Below are positions 19,917 through 28,852 of a stretch of DNA of 64,000 nucleotides, in pieces (the first letter of the stretch is position 1; each line of letters starts with the position of its first letter). This stretch comes from Xanthobacter tagetidis (GTDB lineage: Bacteria; Pseudomonadota; Alphaproteobacteria; Rhizobiales; Xanthobacteraceae). Under the pieces are notes generated by a model, which was given only the letters and a program-made list of their open reading frames with translations, had not been told where the DNA came from and made no database searches. The position numbers and the translations under genes are program-made. Location of the stretch: NCBI RefSeq assembly GCF_003667445.1, contig NZ_RCTF01000008.1:165696-229695 (forward strand), read 5' to 3'.

Positions 19917-20825
19917 CTAGTTCTGCATGCCCCACTTCTGGACGGTGTGCTTTTCGAGGGTGCGGAAGATCACGCTCTCCACCAGGAGACCGATGATGAT
20001 GACCATCAGGAGGCCGGCGAAGACGTTGGCGGTCAGAAGCTGGTTGCGGTTCTCGAAGATGTACCAGCCAAGGCCGCCCGAGCGGGACGACACGCCGAAC
20101 ACCAGTTCCGCCGCGATCAGCGTGCGCCAGGCGAAGGCCCAGCCGATCTTCAGGCCGGCGAGGATCGAGGGGAAGGCCGCCGGGATCAGCAGCAGCACCA
20201 CGTAGCGGATGCCCCTGAGCCCATAGTTCTGCCCCGCCATGCGCTGGGTCTGGGACACCGACATGAAGCCGGTATGGGTGTTGAGGGCCACCGCCCACAC
20301 CACCGAATGCACGATGACGAAGACGAGGCTCGGAATGCCGAGGCCGAACCAAAGCAGCGCCAGCGGCAGGAGCGCGATGGCGGGCAGCGGGTTGAACATG
20401 GCGGTCAGCGTCGAGAGCACGTCGTTGCCGAGCCGCGTCGACACCGCGAGCGTGGTGAGGACCGCCGCCAGGGTGAGGCCGAGGCTGTAGCCGATCAGCA
20501 GCACCTGGATGGTCGTGAAGGTGCGATCGATCAGCGGGCCGTGGACCGTCTCCTCGTAGAGCGCGCCCACCACCTCCGAGAAGGATGGCAGCATCAGCGG
20601 ATTGTTGATCCAACGCGCATAGAGTTCCCAGGCGACCGCCAGAACCACGAGGATGAACAGCCGGCGCAGCCAGGCATAGCCGTAGAGGCGCTCCCACAGG
20701 GAGAGCGGGCGCTCCACTGCGCCGACATAGCCGAGCTGTCGGCGATCGGCGGCGCGCTCGGGGCGCACCGGGGGAAGGCGGCGTCCGGCCCTGCCGGCGC
20801 CGTCGGACATCGAGACGTCAGCCAT
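19917..20825 (-). CDS. NitT/TauT-type ABC transporter permease
   Basis: Inner-membrane permease of 302 aa with about six helices and the ABC-importer EAA-type loop in its C-terminal half (RYVVLLLIPAAFPSILAGLK). The arrangement is that of SsuC/TauC. It overlaps the ATPase gene by eight bases and serves with the binding proteins at 17103 and probably 28853. Import of a sulfonate such as sulfolactate is the inferred role. The N-terminal ~45 residues are charged and proline-rich, longer than in most SsuC proteins. Confidence 0.88.
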   Translation of the reverse strand: MADVSMSDGAGRAGRRLPPVRPERAADRRQLGYVGAVERPLSLWERLYGYAWLRRLFILVVLAVAWELYARWINNPLMLPSFSEVVGALYEETVHGPLIDRTFTTIQVLLIGYSLGLTLAAVLTTLAVSTRLGNDVLSTLTAMFNPLPAIALLPLALLWFGLGIPSLVFVIVHSVVWAVALNTHTGFMSVSQTQRMAGQNYGLRGIRYVVLLLIPAAFPSILAGLKIGWAFAWRTLIAAELVFGVSSRSGGLGWYIFENRNQLLTANVFAGLLMVIIIGLLVESVIFRTLEKHTVQKWGMQN

Positions 20826-21687
20826 GTCGCACCTCCGCAGCTTCGGGCTCGAAATCCTCGGCGAACAGCATTTCGTGGATGCGCAGCTGCAGCGACTGGA
20901 ATTCGGTGCCGCCCTGATGGGCGTGGGTGAATTCGTGGGAGTTCAGCTCGGCGCGCACCTGGCCGGGATGGGGCGAGAGCACGAGGATGCGCGAGCCGAC
21001 GATGATCGCCTCCTCGATGGAGTGGGTGACGAACACCACGGTGAAGCGCAGGTCATCCCACAGCAGCAGCAGTTCCTCCTGCATCTTGCGGCGCGTGAGC
21101 GCGTCGAGTGCGGCGAACGGCTCGTCCATGAGCAGGATCTTCGGCTCCATGGCCATGGCGCGGGCGATGGCCACGCGCTGCTTCATGCCGCCGGAGAGCA
21201 TGTGCGGATGCACGTCGTGGAACTTGGTCAGATTGACCTTGGCGATGGCGGCGAGCGCACGCTCGCGCGCCTCCTTGTGGCCCCAGCGGTGCGACACCAG
21301 CATGGGGAACATCACGTTCTCCAGCACCGTCTTCCACGGCAGGAGCTGGTCGAACTCCTGGAACACCATCATGCGGTCCGGGCCCGGCCGGTCCACCACC
21401 TTGCCGTCGAGCCGGATCTCGCCCTCCACCGGCTTCATGAAGCCGGCGATGCCCTTGAGCAAAGTCGACTTCCCGCAGCCCGACGGCCCGAGCAGCACGA
21501 AGCGGTCAGCCTGGTGCACGTCGAATCCCACCTGGTAGGTGGCGGTGACGAGATGGTCCTTGGTCTTGTACTGGAGCGTCACGCCCTCGACGCTGAGGAC
21601 GGGTGTCTCCTGGCCGTGTTGGCGTCCGGCCGTTGCGGTGTAGTCGTATGCCGTACTCGTCCGTCCTTCCGGAGCGTGTGCGAGCAT
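20818..21687 (-). CDS. NitT/TauT-type ABC transporter ATP-binding protein
   Basis: ATPase subunit of 289 aa. Walker A is LLGPSGCGKSTLL, the Q-loop is FQEFDQLLPW, the signature is LSGGMKQRVAIARA and Walker B is LLMDEPFAALD. This Q-loop and the ALTRRKMQEEL segment are typical of SsuB/TauB. The N-terminal 25 residues before the first strand are atypically long, so the true start may be a downstream codon. It overlaps the permease gene and follows the biotin-carrier gene by 54 bp, tying the transporter to the carboxylase genes. Confidence 0.88.
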   Translation of the reverse strand: MLAHAPEGRTSTAYDYTATAGRQHGQETPVLSVEGVTLQYKTKDHLVTATYQVGFDVHQADRFVLLGPSGCGKSTLLKGIAGFMKPVEGEIRLDGKVVDRPGPDRMMVFQEFDQLLPWKTVLENVMFPMLVSHRWGHKEARERALAAIAKVNLTKFHDVHPHMLSGGMKQRVAIARAMAMEPKILLMDEPFAALDALTRRKMQEELLLLWDDLRFTVVFVTHSIEEAIIVGSRILVLSPHPGQVRAELNSHEFTHAHQGGTEFQSLQLRIHEMLFAEDFEPEAAEVRHG

Positions 21688-21741
21688 TGAATCCTCCCTC
21701 CGTCGAGCGCCCGGTATTCCGGTGCGCGGCTGCTGGGCTGG

Positions 21742-21963
21742 TCAGGTCTCGACGATCGCCACCACCTGACCCTCTTGGATTGCGTCTCCCTCGGCCACGG
21801 TAATCTCAACGACCACGCCGCCATCTTCCACGATAACAGGAATTTCCATCTTCATGGATTCCAGAATCATCAAGGTATCACCTTCCGCAACGTCCTGTTG
21901 CGGCGTGGTCAAAATCTTCCAGACGGTGCCGGTGATTTCAGATTTTATTTCCTGGCGGCTCAT
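21742..21963 (-). CDS. Biotin carboxyl carrier protein (stand-alone biotinyl domain)
   Basis: A 73-aa single biotinyl/lipoyl domain. The biotinylation motif ESMKME places the target lysine at residue 38, with the usual ~35 residues on each side. It carries CO2-charged biotin from the biotin carboxylase encoded just upstream to one or both carboxyltransferases of the locus. It is as short as the minimal biotinyl domain, without the Pro/Ala-rich linker of AccB. The ribosome site is GAGAGGAAAT. This gene and its neighbours are noticeably less GC-rich at this point. Confidence 0.9.
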   Translation of the reverse strand: MSRQEIKSEITGTVWKILTTPQQDVAEGDTLMILESMKMEIPVIVEDGGVVVEITVAEGDAIQEGQVVAIVET

Positions 21964-22025
21964 TATTTCCTCTCATCATTCCGAAGCCAACGGGACCGCT
22001 GCGAATAATTTTCATGCCGCATGAC

Positions 22026-23363
22026 TCATGCGGCCATGACTTCCCCAACGAGACCGGTATGAACCTGCCCGTCGCGGAAGGCCTGCGAGCGCAGGATGGT
22101 CTGGAGCGCCGGGATGTTGGTCTTCACGCCCTCGATCACGAACGCATCGAGGGCGGCGGACAGGCGCTCGGTGGCGGCCGCGCGGGTGGCGCCGTGGGCG
22201 ATCACCTTGGCCACCAGCGGGTCGTAGAAGGTGGAGATCCGGCAGCCCTCGCCATAGCCGGTCTCGACGCGGATGCCCTCCGGCACGCGGAACGTGGAGA
22301 GCACGCCCGGCGAGGGCAAAAAGCGCTTGGGGTCCTCGGCATAGACGCGCGCCTGCACCGCATGGCCGCTCACCTTCGGCGGCACGGGCAGCACGGCGTC
22401 GATGGGCTCGCCGGCGGCGAGGCGGATCTGGCTCGCCACGAGGTCGATGCCGGTCACTTCCTCGGTGACGCCGTGCTCCACCTGGAGCCGGGTGTTCATC
22501 TCCAGGAAGGAGAAGGTGCCGTCCGCATCCATCAGCATCTCGACGGTGCCGATATTGTCGTAGCCGATGTCGGTGAGCACGCGCGCGATCTTCTCGCCCA
22601 GCGCCTCGATCACATCGCGCGGCACGCCGGGAGCGACCGCCTCCTCGATGATCTTCTGGTTGCGGCGCTGGGCCGAGCAGTCGCGCTCGAACACGTGGCG
22701 CACGTTGCCGGCCCGGTCGCCCACCACCTGGAACTCGATGTGGCGCGGCGTGCGCATGAGCTTTTCGAGATAGATCTCGGCATTGGCGAAGCCGCGCTGG
22801 GCCATGGACCGCGAGCGCTCCACCGCCGCCGCGAGCTGGCTCTCGTCGTGCACCGGAAGCATGCCGATGCCGCCGCCCCCGCCCGCCGGCTTCACCATCA
22901 GCGGGTAGCCGATGGTGCGGGCGGCGGCGAGCAGATCGTCGATGTTGTCGCTCACGAGCTGGGTGCCCGGCGCCACGGGCAGGCCGCGTTCGGCGGCGAG
23001 GTCGCGGGCGCGGGTCTTGTGCCCCATCGCCCGGATGAAGCGCGGCGAGGGGCCGACGAAGGCGATGCCGCGCTCGATCACCTTCTCGGCGAAGTCGGCA
23101 TTCTCGGAGAGGAAGCCGTAGCCGGGATGGATCGCGCGCGCCCCCACCTTCGCGGCGAGCGCCAGCACCTTCTCCTGGTCGAGATAGGATTGCGGCGCCG
23201 GACCGGGGCCGATCTCGTGCGCCTCGTCCGCCTCCTTCAGGAAGGGCAGGTCGGCGTCGGCCTCCGAATAGACGCAGATGGAACGCACGCCGAGCACCTT
23301 GCAGGCGCGCACGATGCGGGCGGCGACGGCGCCCCGGTTGGCGATGAGGATGCTCTCGAACAT
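22026..23363 (-). CDS. Biotin carboxylase subunit of an acyl-CoA carboxylase
   Basis: ATP-grasp enzyme of 445 aa that carboxylates the biotin of the carrier protein with bicarbonate and ATP. N-terminal MFESILIANRGAVAARI and IHPGYGFLSENADFAE are the biotin-carboxylase signatures. The ATP-binding glycine loop KPAGGGGGIGM and the catalytic segment EMNTRLQVEHGVTEE are intact. It is AccC-sized, lacking the fused carrier domain found in methylcrotonyl- or propionyl-CoA carboxylase alpha subunits. It lies 13 bp downstream of a carboxyltransferase gene and 62 bp before the carrier gene, so all three components sit in one operon. Confidence 0.93.
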   Translation of the reverse strand: MFESILIANRGAVAARIVRACKVLGVRSICVYSEADADLPFLKEADEAHEIGPGPAPQSYLDQEKVLALAAKVGARAIHPGYGFLSENADFAEKVIERGIAFVGPSPRFIRAMGHKTRARDLAAERGLPVAPGTQLVSDNIDDLLAAARTIGYPLMVKPAGGGGGIGMLPVHDESQLAAAVERSRSMAQRGFANAEIYLEKLMRTPRHIEFQVVGDRAGNVRHVFERDCSAQRRNQKIIEEAVAPGVPRDVIEALGEKIARVLTDIGYDNIGTVEMLMDADGTFSFLEMNTRLQVEHGVTEEVTGIDLVASQIRLAAGEPIDAVLPVPPKVSGHAVQARVYAEDPKRFLPSPGVLSTFRVPEGIRVETGYGEGCRISTFYDPLVAKVIAHGATRAAATERLSAALDAFVIEGVKTNIPALQTILRSQAFRDGQVHTGLVGEVMAA

Positions 23364-23376
23364 CAGGCGTCCTCCC

Positions 23377-24915
23377 TCAGAAGCTCGTGGGCCAGGCGCG
23401 CATCAGGTGCTGGCCCACCCCATTGGTGAGGCGCAGTTCGTGCGCCTCCAGCATCTGCGCCAGCCAGTCGCGGGTCTCCTCCGGCCGCACGACCGCCTGG
23501 GCGGCGTAGATGGAGGCGATGTCCCACACGCTGGTCTCGCGCTGCATCTTCGCGAGCGCCGCGTCATAGGCCGGATCGCCCGCCTCGGCGCCGGTGACGA
23601 CCGAGGCCGCGAAGGCCGGCTCCATGAAGGAGATCTCGGCGGTGGGCCACACCGCCATCTCGTCCGAGTTCCGCCCGCCGCCCATGTTGAGATAGGCCTG
23701 CCCGTAGCTCTTGCGCACCACCACCGAGAGCTTCGGCACGGTGCAGAGCGCGAGCGCGTTCATGAAGTTCATGATCTTGCCCGGCGCGCGGCGCTGCTCG
23801 GCCTCCTTGCCGATGATGAAGCCGGGCGTGTCGACGAGGATCACCACCGGGATGTTGAAGCTGTCGGCCATGACGAGCAGGCTCGTGCCCTTCTCGCAGG
23901 CATCCACGTCCATGGCGCCGCCCTTGTGGAGCGGGTTGTTGGCGATGATCGCCACGGTGCGCCCGTCGATGCGCGCAAGCCCCGTGAGCAGCGCCTTCCC
24001 GAAGCGCGCCTTCAGCTCGAAGAAGCTGTCCTTGTCGACGATGGTGCGCACGATCTTGCGCATGTCGTAGACCTGGGTGCGCTTCTCCGGCATCAGGTCG
24101 AGGATGCCGCCCATCTCGGCGCCGGAGCCCTCCGGCACGCTCGCGCGCGGCGGCGCCTGGCGGTGGTGCGCCGGCATGTAGGACAGGAAGGTCTTCACCG
24201 CGTCGAGCGCCTGCTGATCGGTGTCCACCACGAGGTCGGCGAGGCCCGTGGTCTCGGCGTGCAGGCGCCAGCCGCCCAGTTCCTCGGGGTCGATCTTCTC
24301 GTTGACCGCCTTGGAGACGAGCAGCGGGCTCGACACCGCGAACACCGCGCCCTTGCGCATCACGTTGAAGTCGGAAAGGCAGGCATACCAGGAGGACGAG
24401 CCGAAGCAGTGGCCGAGCACGGCGGAGGCCCACGGCGTCTCGCGCATGCGCTGGTACTGTGTCGGGTCGTTGCCGAGCATGGTGCCCATGCCGGCGGCAC
24501 CCATGGTGTCGGGCATGCGGGCGCCGGAGGATTCGCCGAGGAACACGATGGGCATGCCGCGCGCCGTGGCGGTGCGCTTCATGTGGCCGATCTTGCGCCC
24601 GTTGACCGCGCTGGAGGAGGCGCCCTTCACCGTGAAGTCGTTGGAGATCACCGCCACCTCGCGGCCGGCGATCTTGCCGTAGCCGGCGATCTTGCCGTCC
24701 GCCGGGGTGCGGCCGCGCTCCTCGGCCATGATGGAGGTGCCGAACAGGCCGCTCTCCACGAACGTGCCGGCATCGAGCAGATGCGCCACCCGCTCGCGGG
24801 CATCGAGCAGGCCCTTCTCGCGCCGCGCGGCGAGCTTGGCCTCCCCGCCCATGCCGAGGGCGTGCGCCTTGCGGGCGTCGTATTCGCAGAGCTGGGCGTC
24901 CTTCATGGTCGTCAT
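23377..24915 (-). CDS. Acyl-CoA carboxyltransferase (PccB/MmdA type), copy 1
   Basis: Carboxyltransferase of 512 aa of the crotonase-fold PccB family. It moves CO2 from biotin to an acyl-CoA, or the reverse in decarboxylases. Family motifs include GGKIAGYG-like DGKIAGYGKIAGREV, the oxyanion-hole region FLGESSGARMPD, IANNPLHKGGAMD and VDTPGFIIGKEAE. The ATG start (MTTMKDAQ) overlaps the stop of the CoA-transferase gene (ATGA). A separate carboxyltransferase is encoded divergently at 27195-28781. The acyl-CoA is unknown; propionyl-CoA or a locus-specific product of the CoA-transferase are options. Confidence 0.88.
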   Translation of the reverse strand: MTTMKDAQLCEYDARKAHALGMGGEAKLAARREKGLLDARERVAHLLDAGTFVESGLFGTSIMAEERGRTPADGKIAGYGKIAGREVAVISNDFTVKGASSSAVNGRKIGHMKRTATARGMPIVFLGESSGARMPDTMGAAGMGTMLGNDPTQYQRMRETPWASAVLGHCFGSSSWYACLSDFNVMRKGAVFAVSSPLLVSKAVNEKIDPEELGGWRLHAETTGLADLVVDTDQQALDAVKTFLSYMPAHHRQAPPRASVPEGSGAEMGGILDLMPEKRTQVYDMRKIVRTIVDKDSFFELKARFGKALLTGLARIDGRTVAIIANNPLHKGGAMDVDACEKGTSLLVMADSFNIPVVILVDTPGFIIGKEAEQRRAPGKIMNFMNALALCTVPKLSVVVRKSYGQAYLNMGGGRNSDEMAVWPTAEISFMEPAFAASVVTGAEAGDPAYDAALAKMQRETSVWDIASIYAAQAVVRPEETRDWLAQMLEAHELRLTNGVGQHLMRAWPTSF

Positions 24916-26177
24916 GCCGAAATCCGCTCCCCACTGGCCGCATCCCGCGCGGCCTTGTCCTGTTGGATGACGCCCGCGCGTTCGAGCGCGTCGAGTTCGG
25001 CGCCGGCAGTGCCGAGCCAGTCGGCGAGCACGGCGCGCGTGTCCTGGCCGATGCGCCGGCCGGCATGGCGCACAGCGCCCGCGGTCTGCGACATCACCGG
25101 CGCGATGCCGGGGATGACCACCTCGCCGAACTCCGCGCTCGGCGCATTCACCAGCATGCCGCGCGCCGCGTAGTGCGGGTCGGCGAAGATGTCGGCCATG
25201 GTGAAGATGCGTGTCGCCGGCACCGCGGCGTCGATCAAGAGCGCCTCCAGCTCGGCGCGCGGCAGGCGCACGGTCCACTCGGCGATGATGGCGTCGAGCG
25301 CATCCACGTTGCCCACGCGCTGCTTCGCCTTGGCGAAGCGCGGGTCGGTGGAAAGATCGGCCCGCCCCATGGCGGCGCACAGGCGCGCGAACACCGCGTC
25401 GCCCATGGCGGTGATGTGGACGAAGCTGTCGTCGGCGGTGGGATAGAGGTTGTTCGGCACGCTGCCCGGCAGCGCCGAGCCGGTGCGCCCCGCCACGTGG
25501 CCGAGCTTGTCGTAGGCCGGAACGTGCGGCTCCATGAAGGAGAAGGCGCATTCCGAAAGCGCCGCGTCCACCACCTGCCCGCGCCCCGTCCGGCTGCGGG
25601 CGAGCAGCGCCATGGACGCGCCGAAGGCAGCATAGAGGCCGGTGATGTAGTCGGTGAGCGAGACCGAGACGCGGGCCGGCGGGCGGTCCGGATCGCCGGT
25701 GATGTGGCGCATGCCGCTCACCGCCTCGCCGATCACGCCGTAGCCCGGCCGCGTGCTGTAGGGCCCGGTCTGGCCGAAGCCGGAGATGCGCACCAGAACG
25801 AGGCCGGGATTGACGCGGCTGAGCACGTCGTAGCCCATGCCCCACTTCTCCATCGAGCCGGGACGGAAGTTCTCCACGAGCACGTCGCAGCGCGCCGCCA
25901 TCTCGCGCACCAGCGCGCGGCCGGCTTCGGTGCGCATGTCGAGGCTCACGAGGCGCTTGTTGCGGAAGATGCTGGCGGCGTAGAGGGACTTGCCCTCCAT
26001 CATCTTGCCCATGGTGCGCACCACGTCGCCCTCGGGCGGCTCCACCTTCACCACCTCGGCGCCGAAGTCCGCCAAAAGGCGGCCGCAGAACGGCCCCGCG
26101 ACGGTGGAGCCGAGCTCAAGCACCTTCATGCCGGCCAGCGGGCCGGCGCCGGGGGATATGGCGCGGGGATCGCTCAC
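24912..26177 (-). CDS. CaiB/BaiF family CoA-transferase
   Basis: Class III CoA-transferase, 421 aa, moving CoA between carboxylic acids. The N-terminal segment GMKVLELGSTVAGPFCGRLL is followed by DFGAEVVKVEPPEGD. The catalytic aspartate is expected in the region LVSLDMRTEAGRALV near residue 80. LVRISGFGQTGPYSTRPGYG is the family signature. The GTG start overlaps the GntR stop (GTGA). In this operon it could activate a substrate acid with CoA before carboxylation, an inference from order only. Confidence 0.9.
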   Translation of the reverse strand: MSDPRAISPGAGPLAGMKVLELGSTVAGPFCGRLLADFGAEVVKVEPPEGDVVRTMGKMMEGKSLYAASIFRNKRLVSLDMRTEAGRALVREMAARCDVLVENFRPGSMEKWGMGYDVLSRVNPGLVLVRISGFGQTGPYSTRPGYGVIGEAVSGMRHITGDPDRPPARVSVSLTDYITGLYAAFGASMALLARSRTGRGQVVDAALSECAFSFMEPHVPAYDKLGHVAGRTGSALPGSVPNNLYPTADDSFVHITAMGDAVFARLCAAMGRADLSTDPRFAKAKQRVGNVDALDAIIAEWTVRLPRAELEALLIDAAVPATRIFTMADIFADPHYAARGMLVNAPSAEFGEVVIPGIAPVMSQTAGAVRHAGRRIGQDTRAVLADWLGTAGAELDALERAGVIQQDKAARDAASGERISA

Positions 26178-26833
26178 AGCACGTAGGCCTCGAACCTCTT
26201 GAGGAAGGACTTGGCGCTGCGGATGTTGGCGCGCGCGCAGCGCTCCGCCTCGTCCGGATCGCCGGCGCGCAGCGCCGCGAGCGTCGCCCGGTGCTCGGCG
26301 AGGCCGGTGGCCATGCGGCCCGGCAGCACGATGATGCGGCGGATGATGACCTTGGTCTGGTCGCGGATGGAATCGAGCGCGTCGCTCAGCACCGGATTGG
26401 CGGCGGCGGCGACGAGGCGGCGGCGCATGCCGTCCAGCTCGGTGACGAAGGCGCTCACGTTGGCGTCCTCCACATAGCGTGCCATGGGGCCGTCGAAGGT
26501 CTCGGTGAGGTCCTGCCAGGAGGCCGGATCCGCCTTCTCGGCGGCGAGCCGCGCGCACAGGCCTTCCAGCATCTCGCGCACCTCGTAGAGCGCGAACACC
26601 TGCCCCACCTCCAGGCGCACCACCACCGCGCCGCGATTGGGCTCGCGGCGGATCAGGCGGCGCTGCTCAAGGAAGCCGAGCACCTCGCGGATGCAGGCGC
26701 GGGAGACGTCGAACTCCTCGGCCAGCTCCACCTCCTGGAGCTTGCTGCCGGGCGGCAACTGATGCCCCGAGATGCGTTCCCGCAGGATCAGGGCCACCTC
26801 CGCCGCCGTGCGTCCGTCACGCGCCTTCCCCAC
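26174..26833 (-). CDS. GntR-family (FCD domain) transcriptional regulator of the sulfolactate/carboxylase locus
   Basis: DNA-binding regulator of 219 aa. The N-terminal winged helix-turn-helix (about residues 8-75; LAEEFDVSRACIREVLGFLE) is followed by an alpha-helical FCD ligand domain of about 140 residues, as in FadR/LldR/VanR relatives, which often sense small organic acids. It is the first gene of the leftward array and faces the divergent carboxyltransferase. Two palindromes in the 361-bp divergent region are likely binding sites, so it probably controls both arms and itself. The ligand is unknown; sulfolactate or a related hydroxy acid is a guess. Confidence 0.9.
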   Translation of the reverse strand: MGKARDGRTAAEVALILRERISGHQLPPGSKLQEVELAEEFDVSRACIREVLGFLEQRRLIRREPNRGAVVVRLEVGQVFALYEVREMLEGLCARLAAEKADPASWQDLTETFDGPMARYVEDANVSAFVTELDGMRRRLVAAAANPVLSDALDSIRDQTKVIIRRIIVLPGRMATGLAEHRATLAALRAGDPDEAERCARANIRSAKSFLKRFEAYVL

Positions 26834-26867
26834 GCAAACCTCCGTTCCTCACAAGCGTCTTGACGCC

Positions 26868-26896
26868 ATGAAAGTTACATTCGACACTTCTGTCAA
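26868..26896 (-). promoter_or_regulatory. Candidate promoter with operator O1 for the leftward array
   Basis: Read leftwards, TTGACA (26896-26891), a 17-bp spacer and TTTCAT (26873-26868) form a plausible promoter 35 bp before the GntR start. The near-palindrome TCGACA-CTTC-TGTCAA (26881-26896) overlaps the -35 box. Binding there would repress the GntR-led operon. The -10 box is weak. Confidence 0.5.
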
Positions 26897-26926
26897 CAAA
26901 AGTATCTGCATTATTGCACTGCAAAC

Positions 26927-26944
26927 GTCGACAAAAGTGTCGAC
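26927..26944. promoter_or_regulatory. Candidate GntR operator O2 for the divergent genes
   Basis: A perfect inverted repeat GTCGACA-AAAG-TGTCGAC (7-bp arms, 4-bp spacer). It shares the TYGACA-N4-TGTCRA pattern with O1, centred 47 bp away. A TAAAAT hexamer at 26949-26954 directly after it may be the -10 box of the rightward promoter for the carboxyltransferase at 27195. The length and symmetry suit a GntR/FCD dimer. Confidence 0.6.
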
Positions 26945-27194
26945 ACAATAAAATGAGGGAGGCCGATGACCGGTGCCGCCTGTGGCTGGGAGCCGAAAAC
27001 CATTTCGATTGAAAGATTTTCTGCGGACCCGGTGGCCGCTGTTCCGGCGCGGTGCCGAGCGTTCGGGCATGGCCAAGCCCGCGATGCGGCGACGCAAAAT
27101 TTCCAGATGAACCTTCGCACACGCAACATCATTGCGCGCCCGGCATCCCTGCTCCGCAGCGCCTGCCCCCTCCCTACCCTCGGGAAGACCGACC

Positions 27195-28781
27195 ATGAAT
27201 GAGCGCCCCGCCCTGCCCGAAAGCTGGGCTGCAGAAGCCGCCGAAATCGCCGAGCGCCGCCGCCATGCCGAGGGCCTCGGCGGACCCGAGGCGGTCGCCA
27301 AGCACCATTCCGTCGGCCGCCTCACCATCCGCGAGCGCATCGGCGGGCTGGTGGATCAAGGCTCGTTCCAGGAGGTGGGCGGCCTGACCGGCCAGGCCCG
27401 CTACGAGGACGGCAAGCTCGTGGGCGTCACCCCGGCGCCCTACGTGATGGGCCTCGCGCAGATCGACGGCCGGCCGGTCGCCGTGGGCGGCGAGGACTTC
27501 ACCGTGCGCGGCGGCACGAGCTGGGGCGGTTTCCGCCGCAAGGGCGGCCAGGGCGGGTTCGTCGAGGACCTCGCCGCCAACTACCGCATTCCCCTCGTCA
27601 GCCTGATCGACGGCGCCGGCGGCACGGTGACGAGCGCGCGCCGGCGCGGCTACACCGTGTTCCCCGGCGTGGACAGCTTCGACCGCTCCATCGAGCTGCT
27701 CGGCAAGGTGCCGGTGGTGTGCGCGGTGATGGGCACCGCCGCGGGCGGCCCGGCCGGGCGCGCCATCCTCGCCCACTGGTCGGTGATGGTGAAGGGCACG
27801 AGCCAGGTGTTCGCCGCCGGCCCGCCGGTGGTGGAGCGCTCGCTCGGCCAGAAGATCGACAAGGAGGAGCTGGGCGGCGCCGCGGTGGCGGTGGACATGG
27901 CCGGCACCATCGACAATTTCGCCAAGGACGAGGCCGCCTGCCTGGAGATGATCCGGCGCTACCTCTCTTACATGCCCGCCAACGTCTGGGAGCTGCCGCC
28001 GGTGGTGCCGGCCGGCGATCCGGTGGACCGCATGGAAGAGGCCCTGCTCTCCATCGTGCCGCGCGAGCGGCGCCGGCCCTACGACATGCGCCGCCTCATC
28101 AAGCTGATCGTCGACAAGGACTCGGGGTTCGAGATCCAACCCTCGTTCGGCAAGTCGGTCATCACCCAGTTCGCGCGGCTGAACGGCAAGGTGGTCGGCA
28201 TCGTCGCCAACAATCCCATGGTCAATGGCGGCGCCATGGACGTGAAGGCGGCGCGCAAGCAGACCCATTTCATGGAGCTGTGCGACTGCTTCAACATCCC
28301 GCTCATCTTCCTGGTGGACGTGCCGGGCTTCATGGTGGGCCAGCAGGCGGAGATCGCCGCCACGCTGCGCGAGGGCATGCGCTGCGTCTATGTGGGCGGG
28401 CAGCTCTCGGTGCCCACCATCACGCTGGTGATCCGCAAGTGCTACGGCATGGCCGGCATGGCCACCACCTCCAAGCGCGGCCTCGACCTCAAGATCGCCT
28501 GGCCCTCGGGCGAATGGGGCTCGCTGCCGGTGGAGGGCGGCGTCGCCGCCGCCTTCAAGCGCGAGATCCAGGCCGCGCCCGACCCGCTGGCGCGCGAGCA
28601 CGAGATCGAGACCGAGCTCCGGGCGCTGGCTTCGCCTTTGCGCACCGCCGAGGCGTTCGCCGTGGAGGACGTGATCGACCCGCGCGAGACGCGGCCCTAC
28701 CTCATCCGCTTCATCGACGCTGCCCAGGGGGCGCTGGCGCAGAATGTGGGTCCCAAGCTCAAGGCCGGCGTCCGGCCCTGA
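27195..28781 (+). CDS. Acyl-CoA carboxyltransferase (PccB/MmdA type), copy 2
   Basis: Second carboxyltransferase of the locus, 528 aa. Motifs include VSLIDGAGGTVTSARRRGY, VMGTAAGGPAGRAIL, VANNPMVNGGAMDVKA and LVDVPGFMVGQQAE. It is a distant paralogue of the copy at 23377-24915. No biotin carboxylase or carrier gene accompanies it, so it must share those at 21742-23363, act as a partner subunit of the other carboxyltransferase, or work as a decarboxylase. The ATG at 27195 gives a normal N-terminus; a longer upstream frame exists but runs through the regulatory region. Confidence 0.87.
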   Translation: MNERPALPESWAAEAAEIAERRRHAEGLGGPEAVAKHHSVGRLTIRERIGGLVDQGSFQEVGGLTGQARYEDGKLVGVTPAPYVMGLAQIDGRPVAVGGEDFTVRGGTSWGGFRRKGGQGGFVEDLAANYRIPLVSLIDGAGGTVTSARRRGYTVFPGVDSFDRSIELLGKVPVVCAVMGTAAGGPAGRAILAHWSVMVKGTSQVFAAGPPVVERSLGQKIDKEELGGAAVAVDMAGTIDNFAKDEAACLEMIRRYLSYMPANVWELPPVVPAGDPVDRMEEALLSIVPRERRRPYDMRRLIKLIVDKDSGFEIQPSFGKSVITQFARLNGKVVGIVANNPMVNGGAMDVKAARKQTHFMELCDCFNIPLIFLVDVPGFMVGQQAEIAATLREGMRCVYVGGQLSVPTITLVIRKCYGMAGMATTSKRGLDLKIAWPSGEWGSLPVEGGVAAAFKREIQAAPDPLAREHEIETELRALASPLRTAEAFAVEDVIDPRETRPYLIRFIDAAQGALAQNVGPKLKAGVRP

Positions 28782-28805
28782 AGAAGCCGCCACAGAGCGG
28801 CCAAA

Positions 28806-28825
28806 GCCGGCGGCAAGCCGCCGGC
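28806..28825 (+). promoter_or_regulatory. Hairpin before the second binding-protein gene
   Basis: GCCGGCGG and CCGCCGGC form a perfect 8-bp stem with a 4-nt loop, in the 71-bp gap before the binding-protein gene at 28853. No T-run follows. As with the hairpin before the first binding protein, an mRNA-stabilising or processing role is likely. Confidence 0.45.
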
Positions 28826-28852
28826 GACTGCAACGACAAGAGGAGGAAGACC

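Noticed and set aside
20818..26177. Coenzyme M or epoxide-carboxylation genes as in Xanthobacter Py2
   Set aside because: No epoxyalkane:CoM transferase, 2-ketopropyl-CoM carboxylase or phosphosulfolactate synthase features; the carboxylase here is biotin-dependent.
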